Program-made: the position numbers and the translations under genes
Assembly (NCBI RefSeq): GCF_037126465.1
Contig: NC_088204.1
Location: 69,253,807 to 69,317,806, forward strand
Length of the DNA stretch: 64,000 bases
Reading direction: 5' to 3'
Origin: Ornithodoros turicata
Taxonomy: Eukaryota > Arthropoda > Arachnida > Ixodida > Argasidae
Part shown: in pieces, positions 35,766-46,305 of the stretch
Position numbering within the stretch: the first letter of the stretch is position 1
Layout of the letters: every line of letters starts with the position of its first letter
Notes under the pieces: generated by a model
The model's database searches: none
What the model saw: the letters and a program-made list of their open reading frames with translations, nothing else
Told to the model about the DNA's origin: nothing

Positions 35766-36292
35766 TTAAGCCTTTTCCCTCATCGCTTAAGTGAATTTGT
35801 GTATCCTTGTCCTGTGGTTTCTTTATGCGGGGACAATGCGACTGTATGTAGCATTATGCAATAATTATCTGATAGGAGAAATGGGTGTTTTGTCAGTTGA
35901 TGGTAGTTTGTTAGCTTTAATTTTTGAAGTCATAGCTATTTTGCTATTCGGGCAGAAATGCTGGTATCTGAGGGTTTAACGCTGAGGGTAGAAATTCCTG
36001 TCCGAGATGAATCTGCATTTCACTGTAATTTGTTTCATTTAATTAATATTATTGAAATTCCATAGCCACTGTGAACAAAAAGGGATGGTTGTGTGCATGC
36101 TCATGGAAGCGACTTGCATATTCGGAATGACATGTGATGAGAGCGCGAACTTTGCGCTGAGGTGCAGCAATGGTGTAGGCGGACGGAGCATTACGTGAAG
36201 CCACGGGCAAGCTGCGACCTTGAACATGCAGAGCGAGTTATTTTTAGGCTATGACGACTCCTCGCACCAGGGGCATGCAGCGAGGTCGCCGC

Positions 36293-36300
36293 TATATAAG
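36293..36300 (+). promoter_or_regulatory. TATA box of right-arm PolB
   Basis: TATATAAG, with the mirror copy at 30334-30342. The first exon ends at 36368 and the intron is 36369-36431. Confidence 0.65.
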
Positions 36301-36367
36301 TGGGGAGGATGTGTAAAGAGGCAGCAGTCTTCGCATCGCTTCGGGAGTGTGCGGAGCTCGCTTCAAA

Positions 36368-37800
36368 AGTAAGTATTTTTCATCCACGCTCTGTGGTGCA
36401 CGTTTTCTTAGTGTTTCTTATTTTTTTTCAGTGCCTAGATGCTTGTTCTGCTTTTTTGATCCTCATGATATCAGGGATGATGAGCCATTGGAAGAGAATT
36501 CACCATGTTCTCCAGACATTTCACCTGGCACATTGCATGCTCACGTCGAGCGATCACATCCCTATGTGGACATTTCCTTCCTGCCTTTCTTTCAAACTGA
36601 TAGTGCATTTCGAGGTATCGTCAAAGCGTTTGTGCTATTGGCATCTGTTCACGATCAGGGAGTAGGGGACTGAAGGGGAATATTTAATGAACCACCTCCA
36701 CAATATAATTGCTATTTTGCGTGCACAAAGAATACCCTTTAGATTTTGCATTTGTTCTGACGTTCTAATGATGAAAGAAAATCGAGGGGATATAACCGCA
36801 CACATAGCTCATTTTATGGCGCTTGCTCGCGAAGTCCACAGCGACAGAGCTATCGCAAATACTTTGATGGACGTGATTCAGGAGTCCACCGGGCGCATTG
36901 AAAATTACCAGCGCGAGGGTTGTGGGTTTGTATCCACTGACGTCCAAAAAGTTCAAATGTGTATTTCCTCTGTGAAAACTAAAAAATTCGGGCGCATTGG
37001 CGTACTTCCAACTAATTTGGATAGTCGTAGGAATGTCCTAACGAATGTCCCTTTACTAGAGCGTAAGGAGGGCGAGTGCTTTAAATACAATACCCTCGCC
37101 CTCTTGCACCCGCAGGAAAGGAACCGATGGAAAAAATATGAAAATTATGCAACAGAGTACTGGTGGCCTAGTCACTTCCCTGTATCCTTCTCTGATCTTG
37201 ACAAATTCGAAAACCAAAACAAGATTTCCGTGTACGTGTACGCGTACGTCGATCAGGGAGTACATGTGTCGCGACCCCAAAACTAGAATGGGAAAAGAAA
37301 ATTCACTTGTTGGAAGTAGATGACCACTTTTTTGGAATTAAGTCCCTTGAACGCTTGTTGACAACAAGAACTAACCATTTCATATGCGAACGCTGCACAC
37401 GCTCTTTCGTGAAGGAAGAGCGCATGGCGAAACATCGACGCCTTTGCACGGACGTGAACGAAATCCTGTTGGAATTTTGCGAGCCGGGAAAAAATTTTGT
37501 AGAGTTTACTAAAATACAGTACATGCAGCAGTACAACTATGTGGTTGCGTTGGACACTGAGAGTGTACTCGCACCCAGTGGTGTTGGCATGCAGCGTCAC
37601 GTCACCTCTAGCTTCTGTGCCGTGCTCGTGCGCACTCACGACTCGAAGGTGATGCGCATCAGGATGCACCACAGTGAAGACTCCGCGAGGCAGTGCGTGA
37701 AAGCTTTAATAGAAATGCGGGACGAAATGATCGCCTTGAATGCCTGCCCCGCCCAAATCGTGCTGAATGATGAGCAATGAGCATGGCACAGAGCTGCCAC
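36368..37800 (+). pseudogene. family B DNA polymerase, right-arm copy A, 5' part only
   Basis: The start codon is again split by the first intron (A at 36368, TG at 36432-36433). The copy contains the N-terminal C2H2-like finger, the CERCTRSF finger and the first exonuclease motif ALDTES. There are frameshifts near 36670 and 37280 that are absent from the left arm. The homology stops at about 37800, where the CCTCA minisatellite begins. The exonuclease segment is present again from 39022 in copy B, so this is the 5' piece of a recombinant. Confidence 0.85.
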
Positions 37801-37802
37801 CA

Positions 37803-38110
37803 GAGGTGGGCAAATGCCCTCACGATCTTTGCCCTCACCTCATTTTTCGTCACAGATGTTTTTCCTCACCTCACCTCATTCTTGGGGAGACTTAGTTCCT
37901 CACCTGACCTCACCTCAACCTCCTTTTAAATTTATTTTCCTCACCTCACCTCACCTCAACCTTCTTTCTGATGTATTTTCCTCATCTCACCTCAACCTTC
38001 ATTGTAAAGTATCTTCCTCACCTCACCTCACCTCAATTTTCTTTCTAAAATATATTCATTTACTTGTTATAATTTTTGCCTCGTCGAGCTCACCTTAACC
38101 AGTTTCTGTA
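37803..38110 (+). repeat. degenerate CCTCACCTCA minisatellite
   Basis: Clusters of CACCTCACCTCA separated by T-rich spacers (ACCTTCTTTCTGATGTATTT type) recur with a period of about 60 bases. There is no equivalent in the left arm. Confidence 0.7.
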
Positions 38111-38228
38111 AAACGTTTTCACTTCACAATTGCTCTTTCAATTAGGAGTGGCGTTGCTCCTAGCCACAGTTGCTTGGCGGCGCTAACACGGCATCAAAAA
38201 AGTATTAGGAGCGGGTAGGTGTATACGT

Positions 38229-39010
38229 TAGTAGTATAGAAATGTGTCTTATAGCCAAGAGTTTTCTCTAATCCAATTCCAATCCAATTCTAATCCACTT
38301 TTAATCCAATTCTAAGCCATAATCCAGTTCTAAGCCAACACAATCCAATTCTAATCCAACACAAGCCAAATCCAAAGCCATCTGATTGGCCGCCATTAGC
38401 TCCGCCCACTTTACGTTGATTGGCCCATGCTAAGCCTACTGATCTTTGATTGGCTGACCGTAGCTCCGCTCCTTTATGCTAATTAGTTGGCTTGGCTCCG
38501 CCCAGTTCACACTGAATGGCCCGTGCTAAGCCTACTGATCATTGATTGGTTGACTGTAGCTCCGCTGCTTTATGCTAATTACTTGGCTCCGCCCACTTCA
38601 CGGTGATTGGTGCCTGTGTATCGCTGAGCACAGCTCCGCCTCTTTATGCTAATTACCGGCTCCGCTGATTGGTCCATTCTAAGCCTACTGATCACTCTCC
38701 ACATTTTCCAGACTTTCTAAGCCCTCAGATTGGCCGTCCCCAATTTAAGCCTACCTATTGGCCCGTTCTAAGCCCACTGATTGGCCCGCTGAACATAGCC
38801 TTCATTAGCGCCCGCAAGATGGCAGCGGCCCCGCTGCGGCTTTATCTCAGATGCTCAAACTTACCATGTGGCGTGCAACTTTCCGCCCACTTCATGCTGA
38901 TTGGTCCACTCTAAGCCTACTGATTCAGACGTCTAAGCCAAAGCCTACTGATCACCCTTCCAGACTTTCCTAACGCTCTGATTGGCCGTCCCCAATGTAA
39001 GCTACCGATT
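38229..39010 (+). promoter_or_regulatory. second TIR-like end with a CCAAT / GC-box / ATGCTAAT array
   Basis: It opens with TAGTATAGAAATGTG, close to the palindrome terminus TAGTATAGAGCC, then TTCTAATCCA words as in the outer ends. From about 38390 a loose tandem unit of around 100 bases repeats ATTGGC, GCTCCGCCCA and TTTATGCTAATTA (three times). It looks like a subterminal end that also carries promoter-type sites. Function is inferred only from motif density. Confidence 0.55.
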
Positions 39011-40769
39011 AGCCCTCATGCATGCAGCAGTACATGCAGCAGTACAACTACGTCGTTGCATTGGACACTGAGAGTGTACTCGCACCCAGTGGTGTTGGCA
39101 TGCAACGTCACATTACCTCTAGCTTCTGTGCTGTGCTCGTGCGTACCTATGACTCAAAGGTGATGCGCATTAGAACACACCATGGAGAAGATGCGGCAAA
39201 GCAGTGTGTGAAGGCGCTCATGGAAATGCGTGATGAAATGATTGCTTTGAACGCCTGCCCCGCTGCAATGGTGTTGAGCGATGAACAACAGGCCAAGCAC
39301 AGAGCTGCCACCCACTGTGCATACTGTAAATGGGAATTCGCAAAGGACCTACCTCGTGTCCGGCATCATGATCATTCGAAGCATTGTACTGTATTCGAAG
39401 CATTGTATTGTAGTGTACTGCGGGTGAGACAAATTACATCGCGACACTGTGCAACCCCTGTAACGTCGCGTGCACTACCAGAGAAAAATTGCCGATCATG
39501 GTCCACAATTTGTCTTATGATCTGGCTGGACTGTTACGGGAATTTCACGTTCTCGGGTGTAAGCGACCTCCCTTCATTGTGGCCAGCTCCATGGAAAAAA
39601 TTCGTTCGTTCGAAATTGGTACCTTCCTCTTCAGAGATACCATGCAGTGCCTAAATTCGTCACTTGGGGAGCTTGTGGAAACCGTCAAATCCATGGGGGG
39701 TGCAGAGGCGTTCCAATGCTTGAAGCAGGTATTTGGAGATGACTACAAAATTTTGCTTCGTAAAGGTGTGTTCCCTTACAGTTACCTTAGTTCTTTTGCA
39801 GTGTACGACGAGTTGAGACTCCCAGAAAAATCTGCTTTTCAAAATGATCTAACTGGGGAAGATGTAAGCGACGAGGACTACCAGTACGCTGTGCATGTAT
39901 TTGAACATTTTGGGTGCTCCAGTTTACGGGATTATAACACATTGTACCTGAAAACGGATGCCCTATTACATGCAGACATAATCCAGCACTTCCGACGCCT
40001 GTGCTACAGCGCAAGCGGATTGGAATTGCTTCATTGCGTTTCTCTCGCATCCTATTCGTGGCAATGTGCATTAAATTATACGAATGCAAAATTGGAATTG
40101 ATTATCGATGAGGAAATGTACAGAACCCTCGAATCGGGCGTTAGAGGTGTGCTCTGTCAGGCGAGCAGGCGTCATTTACGTGCGAATAACCCTTTGTGTA
40201 GTGGTTATGATCCTGATATAGAGGACGTGTACATATCATACATAGATTGCAACAATCTTTACGGATTTAGTATGATAAAGCACCTCCCTGTTAGTGATTT
40301 CGAATGGGTCGAGGATTTTAGCTCCGTGGATTTTATGCGTCACCTCACGGATTCGGAGGTGGGGTATGTGTCCGTATGTGGCTTGGAGTATCCAAAATCT
40401 ATCCACGCTCTAACAAGGTACTTCCCCCTGGCTCCCGAGAAGGCAGTCGTCCCAAAGGAATGGCTCTCGCCGTTCCAGCGAGGGCTTCTCGAAGAATTAA
40501 TGTATCAGCCTGCTAACAGCAAAAAGCTGTTGCTCACGTGCAAGGACAAGGTCGAGTACGTCGTTCATTACGCGTTGCTCGCACTCTATTGTAGATTGGG
40601 CATGAGGGTGACGAAAATTCACCGAATTCTAAAATTTCACCAGGCACCATTCCTGCGTCCCTACATCGAGGACAATGTTGCCAGACGCGTTGCCTCGGGC
40701 ACGACATTCGAAAAAAATTTCTATAAACTCTCAAATAATGCGGTATTCGGAAGAATGCTTTTAAAGAAT

Positions 40770-43700
40770 CGCTTCTAAAGAAACGCTTTTAAAATCACTG
40801 TTTGTACATCCACACTGATTGATGTCTTCATTACTAACAAGAACGAATCTGATATAGTTGCTGGTGCCCTCTCATGCGACATTGGTGACCATCTTCCGAT
40901 TTATGCATTTGTTGCGCCCGCGTACAGACGCAGGGAGATGCCTGTTTACTACACTTCACAATTAATTACTGCCGAATCGCTTGGGAAATTTCGAAATGAT
41001 ATCCAGAGCGTCGACTGGTCTTTCGTCACCACGAAGCAATGTGTGAACGAAGCCTATGACGAATTCCTCTGCCTGTTTAAACGTATTTATGATGCTAACT
41101 TTCCAGTTAGGGCTAAAAAAATAAACCGCCGCGTACGCAAACCCTGGGTGACCCGAGCATTACTGAAACTTATTGCAGAAGAAAATAAACTCTATCATGA
41201 GTTTCTTAGTTCTAGGGACAGCAATGTCTTTAAAACTTTTAAGAGCTTTCGTAATCGCGTCGCAGCATGCGTCAAACGTACAAAGGCGATCTATTTCAGG
41301 GACTTATTTCCAAATGCACATGACTCAGCAGCTACATGGAAAGCAATAAGAAACATCACAAAAATAGATCGTCGTGAGGTTACTCACGTAAGCGTTGGTG
41401 GCGTAACCTTAACTGGTGAGAGCCTATGCACAGAATTCAATCAACACTTTGTAAATGTTTCCAGGCAATATTCCGCCCCATCTCTTTCTGGCACAAACTA
41501 TTACAGAACTACCCCGAGGAATATGGACTCCGTCTTCCTTGAGCCAACGACTGAAAGTGAGGTCTTTACACTATTCATGAATAGTAAAAACAGTAAGGCA
41601 TCTGATTACGAATCCTTCCAAATTGGTCCTGTTAAATTTCCCTAGTAGCACAAAACGTCGCAGAAACGTCTTTATTTGGTCAAATTAGGATAGAAGACGA
41701 TCAGGACGTCAACGCGACGTCTAGATGCCGTAATTTATAGTATGTTTATAAGACGCGCCGATTTAACGTTTATAATACGTCTTCGGCATCTCTGTTGAAG
41801 GGATATCCTAAAGGAAGACCTCCCGTAAACGTCTTCCGTTCACGTTTGCAAGAAGTACCGAGTTTCCGTTTATAATACGTCTTCGACATCTCTGTTGAAG
41901 AGGTATCATTAAGGAAGACATCCTGTAAATATCTTCCGTTCATGTTTGCTAGACGTGCCAACTTTCCATCTATAATACGTCTTCGCCAACTGTGTTCAAG
42001 ACGTATCTTAGACGAGGACGATTTGTGTACACTGAATAAGTTTACTTTCGGTGGACCTACTGACTGCCTCAAACCAAAATCAGTAGGAAACACAGGCGTT
42101 GAGTTGACAGTGAGTTAATACTCCCAGAAATTTCCCACTTCAGTGTTGTTTCTGTGCATAACTGAAATAAACTTAGACACCTCACCCTCTATTTTGACTC
42201 AAAGGCGAGCACGGCTATCGAGTTTACGGGAGTTTCTAAGACAAGCAATGTATAGTATCTGTTTTCCCTTTGCAAGGGACTAGACCACCTCTACGCTCTG
42301 GTTCCCCCACGTGTAACGCCGTGGAGGAAGCCTGCTGTTCTTACGGTAGGAGCACCTTTGCTAACGTGGTCCACCTTTGTGAACCGCATCTTCGATTTTC
42401 GCTGAAACGACACGTGGCAGTGTTGCTTGCAGTTCTGCTTGGAGAAACAGAAAATGGAACGTGTGGTGACGGTAGCTGAAGTTGAAAAATAAAAAAAAAG
42501 AGGCAGATCTCCGGAAAACTGTACCCGGTGGGTATCAACAGGGATCAATTTTCTCACATTCAAATTAGTGTTCTAAACATTTTTTGAACGTCTTCAAGAC
42601 GGCCACAAACACGTCTTCAAGACTCGGGGAAGCATCAACTTATCCGCGGGTAGAAAACGTTATGTAGATCAGATTGAAGACGTCTCCTAGATGAAAATAT
42701 GGTTGTGACTAGACCTTTCCTGGACGTTTATAAAACGTTTTGTGCTACTAGGGTTGTTATTGACATCCTTGCTCCTGTGCTAACCCACATATACAACCTC
42801 TCCCTCTCAACTGGTATCTACCCGCAAAAAATGAAAATATCCAAAGTCATCATTTTACGTAAATCGGGTAAACAACATGATGAGCTTGGGAACTTTAGGC
42901 CAATATCAATACTGCCTGTTTTCTCCAAAGTGCTAGAAAAATAATTCATTCTCGAATAACGAAGTTCTTCTCCATACATAATGTCATTTCAGATTCACAG
43001 TTCGGTTTTCGTAAGAAATACTCAACCGAGGCTGCGCTTTTATATAAAAAAGAATTAATCATTCAAAATCTTGAAAATAAGTTCTATACATTAGGTATCT
43101 ACATTGATTTTACAAAGGCCTTTGACCTTCTAGACCATGGCATACTGTTAGAAAAACTCGAACATTGCGGCGTACGTGGGGTGGCACTGTCTCTTCTGAG
43201 GTCCTACCTGGAAAACAGATACCAATATGTGTATAATAATAACTGTCACTCTGACATGTTACAGCTAATCGCGGGTGTACCCCAGGGTAGTAGCTTAGGG
43301 CCGCTTTTATTTAGCACGTATGTGAATGACATTACCACAGTCACTGAACTTGGGCAATTTTTCATCTACGCCGATGACACTACCTTATTTTTCTCGGGGA
43401 ATGTAATTGACGACCTTATTAGGAAGGCGAACAGAGCCCTGGCAGATATCGGCACTTGGTGCGCAAAAAATCGTTTAATCATAAATGCGGCTAAAACAAA
43501 GGCGATACTTTACAGGCGGAGAAATAAGCCAGAACACCACTCGCTTAACATTTCCCTGGGAGATGAGGCTATTGAAATAGTCAAAACTGTAAAGATACTG
43601 GGAGTGTTTTTCTCCGAACACCTCTCCTGGGATGCCCATGTAAGCTATCTAAAGGGAAAGATAAGCAAAGCGATAGGAATCTTGAGTAGGCACAGATACT

Positions 43701-44495
43701 TATTACCCAAGTCTGTTAAGTTATTGATATTTAATTCCCTAATCATGTCTCACTTCAACTATTGTCATCTCGTATGGGGCACGACAACACAACAAAACCT
43801 AACTACTCTTCTCCTACAGCAAAAACGTGCAATACGGCATATTGCTTGTGTACCAGCTCTTTCGCATACTGCTGACATCTTCCGTAGCCTCCATATCATT
43901 AAAATAGACCATTACTATGATTATCATCTTTTCAAAGCCTACCTCACTGCAGTTAGACATGATAACCAGTTAATCTTATCACTGTTCAAACTAAAACAAA
44001 ATCTTACCCAAAAAACTCGACAGGCCCAGCTTTGGCAAGTGCCTCGATCGCGTACAACCTATGGTGACCAAACTGTATCGTATCATATCTCGTCGCTTCT
44101 TAACAAATATACTCTGCATGGGCTAGACATACACAGCTTCTCATTGAAAGATCTGCGATCTATGTTTGTCACCTGACTTCACCTGCTTAGAGTCTATGGT
44201 TTCCATTTGTACTTTGACTCACTTGTTGTTCATGTTGTATATTCTTGGGTTTCTTCTTTTTTTTTTCAATTAATATTTTTTGCTCAAAGTTACATTGCAC
44301 GAATCATATTGTGTATTGTCGTCACGTGTGTATTGCTTGTATGTAGTACTTTACTGCCGTTATGCCGAGTATCCTCTTGGGGGTGTGCCCTCGTCAAGCA
44401 GCAGTCTTGCTGCTTTTAGGCCATCCCTTGTACATAGCCAGTGTAAGTTACATTCCCATCTCTTGAATAAATTCAATTCAATTCAATTCAATAAA
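40770..44495 (+). pseudogene. CR1/Jockey-group LINE, 5'-truncated, inserted in PolB
   Basis: The ORF starts within the endonuclease C-terminus (STLIDVFITN, SCDIGDHLPIY), passes a basic linker, then a MITE (41640-42753), then RT blocks NFRPISILPVFSK, YIDFTKAFDLLDH, AGVPQGSSLGPLLF and the catalytic YADDTTLFFS, and ends at 44174-44176 without RNase H. A stop or shift near 42945 breaks the RT. The 3' tail is an (ATTCA)n run at about 44468-44492. The left arm keeps the empty site CTTTTAAATAAATTTAAC near 27420. Confidence 0.85.
41640..42753. mobile_element. 1.1-kb MITE with CCCTAGTAGCAC ends
   Basis: The ends CCCTAGTAGCACAAAACG and reverse complement are flanked by TT. Removing the element and one TT restores the LINE reading frame through KFVID, so the boundaries are exact. 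Inside, a unit with TTTATAATACGTCTTCG recurs about every 100 bases, and ACGTC words are frequent. I cannot assign the superfamily. Confidence 0.8.
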
Positions 44496-45491
44496 TAAAT
44501 TTAACATGCGGGACATTCGAGTAGCCTTCGATGAGGAGACGGCGAGTCGCCTCGGGAGTTGGGCAGAATGCGTGCGGATGGAAATTTTGTCCCCGGATTG
44601 TGTCATGTATGAAATGCACAAAAGAAAAGTGCGATGCGATTTCCTGCTCCAGATTGGGTTTACGATTTTAGAACTCAGTAAATTAACCATGTACTCCTTC
44701 TACTATGAAACCTTGCTGAGCAAGCTCACTTGTCCGGTGATTACCTGCTACTTTGACATGGATTCTTTGATCCTCGGCCTATTCTGCAAGGACTACGAAG
44801 ATCAGTTACGAGCGATCGCCGACGACCACTTAGATCTGTCTTACTTTGATCGGGATCATCCACTGTACAGTGAAAAGAATCGTGGAAGACTTGGGGCATT
44901 CAAAAGCGAAACTGGTAGTGTACCTATCGAAGAAGTAATATGCTTGAAAGCTAAAATGTACTCCATCAAACTAGCTGGAGAAAAGCAAATTGCAAGAGCT
45001 AAAGGGGTAAAGAAAAATATCGTACGCAAGCAAATCCTCCATAAGACATACTACAATACCTTGTTCAATCACACGAGCGTATCGAACGAGCAAGTATCGA
45101 TCGTTGGAAAGAAACAGTGCATGTACACCATCAAAAACGTCAAAAGAAGTCTGATGGCATATGACGAGAAGCGATACCTCTGCAATGACATCGAATCCTA
45201 CCCTTACGGAAGCTGTGAATATAGTAAGTTCAAATGGATTATATAAATAGTGAAGCTCATAATGTTCTTTCATTTCTTCAGAAGATGTGCAGGAAGGGAA
45301 TCAACGCTTCTGTCACATACTGTTCTCTCCTGCGGTTTGCCTCTGGGTCATGGACAGAGAAGGACGAGTGCCTGGGTGATCCACATGGTTCTTATGCGAA
45401 AAATGCCATGGATGCGAGCGGAGATGTACGCCGTGCATGGATGTATCCCCAGGGAGAACGACAATATCTCCGAGACTGCCATGATGTACTC

Positions 45492-45497
45492 AATAAA
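45492..45497 (+). terminator. polyadenylation signal after right-arm PolB
   Basis: AATAAA about 200 bases beyond the PolB 3' intron, mirrored in the left arm near 26425. Confidence 0.5.
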
Positions 45498-46305
45498 CAT
45501 TGAAAACTATTTACCATGCTTTTGTGTCCCAACCACTGCCAAGAGTCGCTCAGGCTAAAAAAGAAGGCCTCCCGGATCAATAAACAATTTGGGGGAACTG
45601 TGAGCTGGCCTAGAAATGAATGGGATTGATCAATGAGTGGTTGTCTATTATGCAGCTGGAATTATGATGCAATATGCAGTTGAAAGCGTGTGACCGAGTA
45701 ACCTGTGAGTAGGAATGACCAATGAGTCTATCGAACATGTATGGGAGGCAGCCAATAGGATCCTGAGCCAATCACTAGGTTTTAGAAATGAATGAAAGTG
45801 ACCACCCCTGGACCAATAGACAGGTGAGCGATTTGGAAACCTATGAGCCGACTTAGAATTGAATAGAATAGATCATTTTGGTGTCTACGAGCGAGTGAGC
45901 AGATGTTGTGGCAATGAATGGTAGCCAATCATGCAGAAATTGAATGGATCACCATGAAGGGGTGGAGCTGTGACCAACCAACTAGAGGGCTTAGAAGTGG
46001 CTTGACCTGGATTAGAAATGGGTGGTGGGTTAGAAATTCCTAGAACTGGATTAGAAAAAAGAGCGATTTGGAAGCCTATGAGCCGACTTAGAATTGAATA
46101 GAATAGATAATTTTGGTGTTTATGAGCGAGTGAACAGATGTGGCAATGAAGGGTAGCCAATCACATAGAAATTGGATGGATCACCATGAAGTTGTGGAGC
46201 CTGGATTAGACCTGGCTTGAACTGGATTAGAAATGGGTGGTGGATTAGAAATTCCTACAACTGGATTAGAAAAAAGTGTCTGTTGTGCGTAACGGCTCTA
46301 TACTA

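Larger units (their letters stand above)
32867..36292. other. right-arm non-coding region of the palindrome
   Basis: The reverse complement of 30343-32760 with scattered substitutions, plus the 1-kb MITE at 34760-35765. The repeated modules appear at about 34229 and 35848. No gene seen. Confidence 0.65.
39022..45281 (+). pseudogene. family B DNA polymerase, right-arm copy B, interrupted by a LINE
   Basis: It begins inside the gene just before the first exonuclease motif (ALDTES) and runs to the C-terminus. The long frame 39489-40778 has HNLSYDLAG, YLKTDALLHAD, the polymerase A motif DCNNLYGFSM and part of motif B (KLSNNAVFG). After the LINE (40770-44495) the frame resumes at about 44506 with the C motif region YFDMDSLILG, where DTDS has become DMDS. 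A short 3' intron (45224-45281) with GTAAGT and TTCTTCAG is shared with the left arm. A frameshift near 39450 and the insertion make it inactive. Confidence 0.88.
25617..46305. mobile_element. giant inverted-repeat element carrying Polinton-type PolB on both arms
   Basis: The left arm (25617-32760) and right arm (32867-46305) are reverse complements around a 106-bp spacer. The right arm is longer because it has gained a TTAA MITE (34760-35765), a recombinant segment (37803-39021 plus a repeated stretch of PolB) and a LINE (40770-44495). Subtracting these leaves about 7.2 kb, equal to the left arm. The ends read AGTATAGAGCCGTTACGC, and the 8-bp word CAAGTGAA flanks both sides (25608-25615 and 46309-46316). 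Subterminal parts (25640-26345 and 45595-46270) hold many TTCTAATCCA and ATTGGC words. The gene content is PolB only, so it is Polinton-like by its polymerase but not by its layout. Confidence 0.85.
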
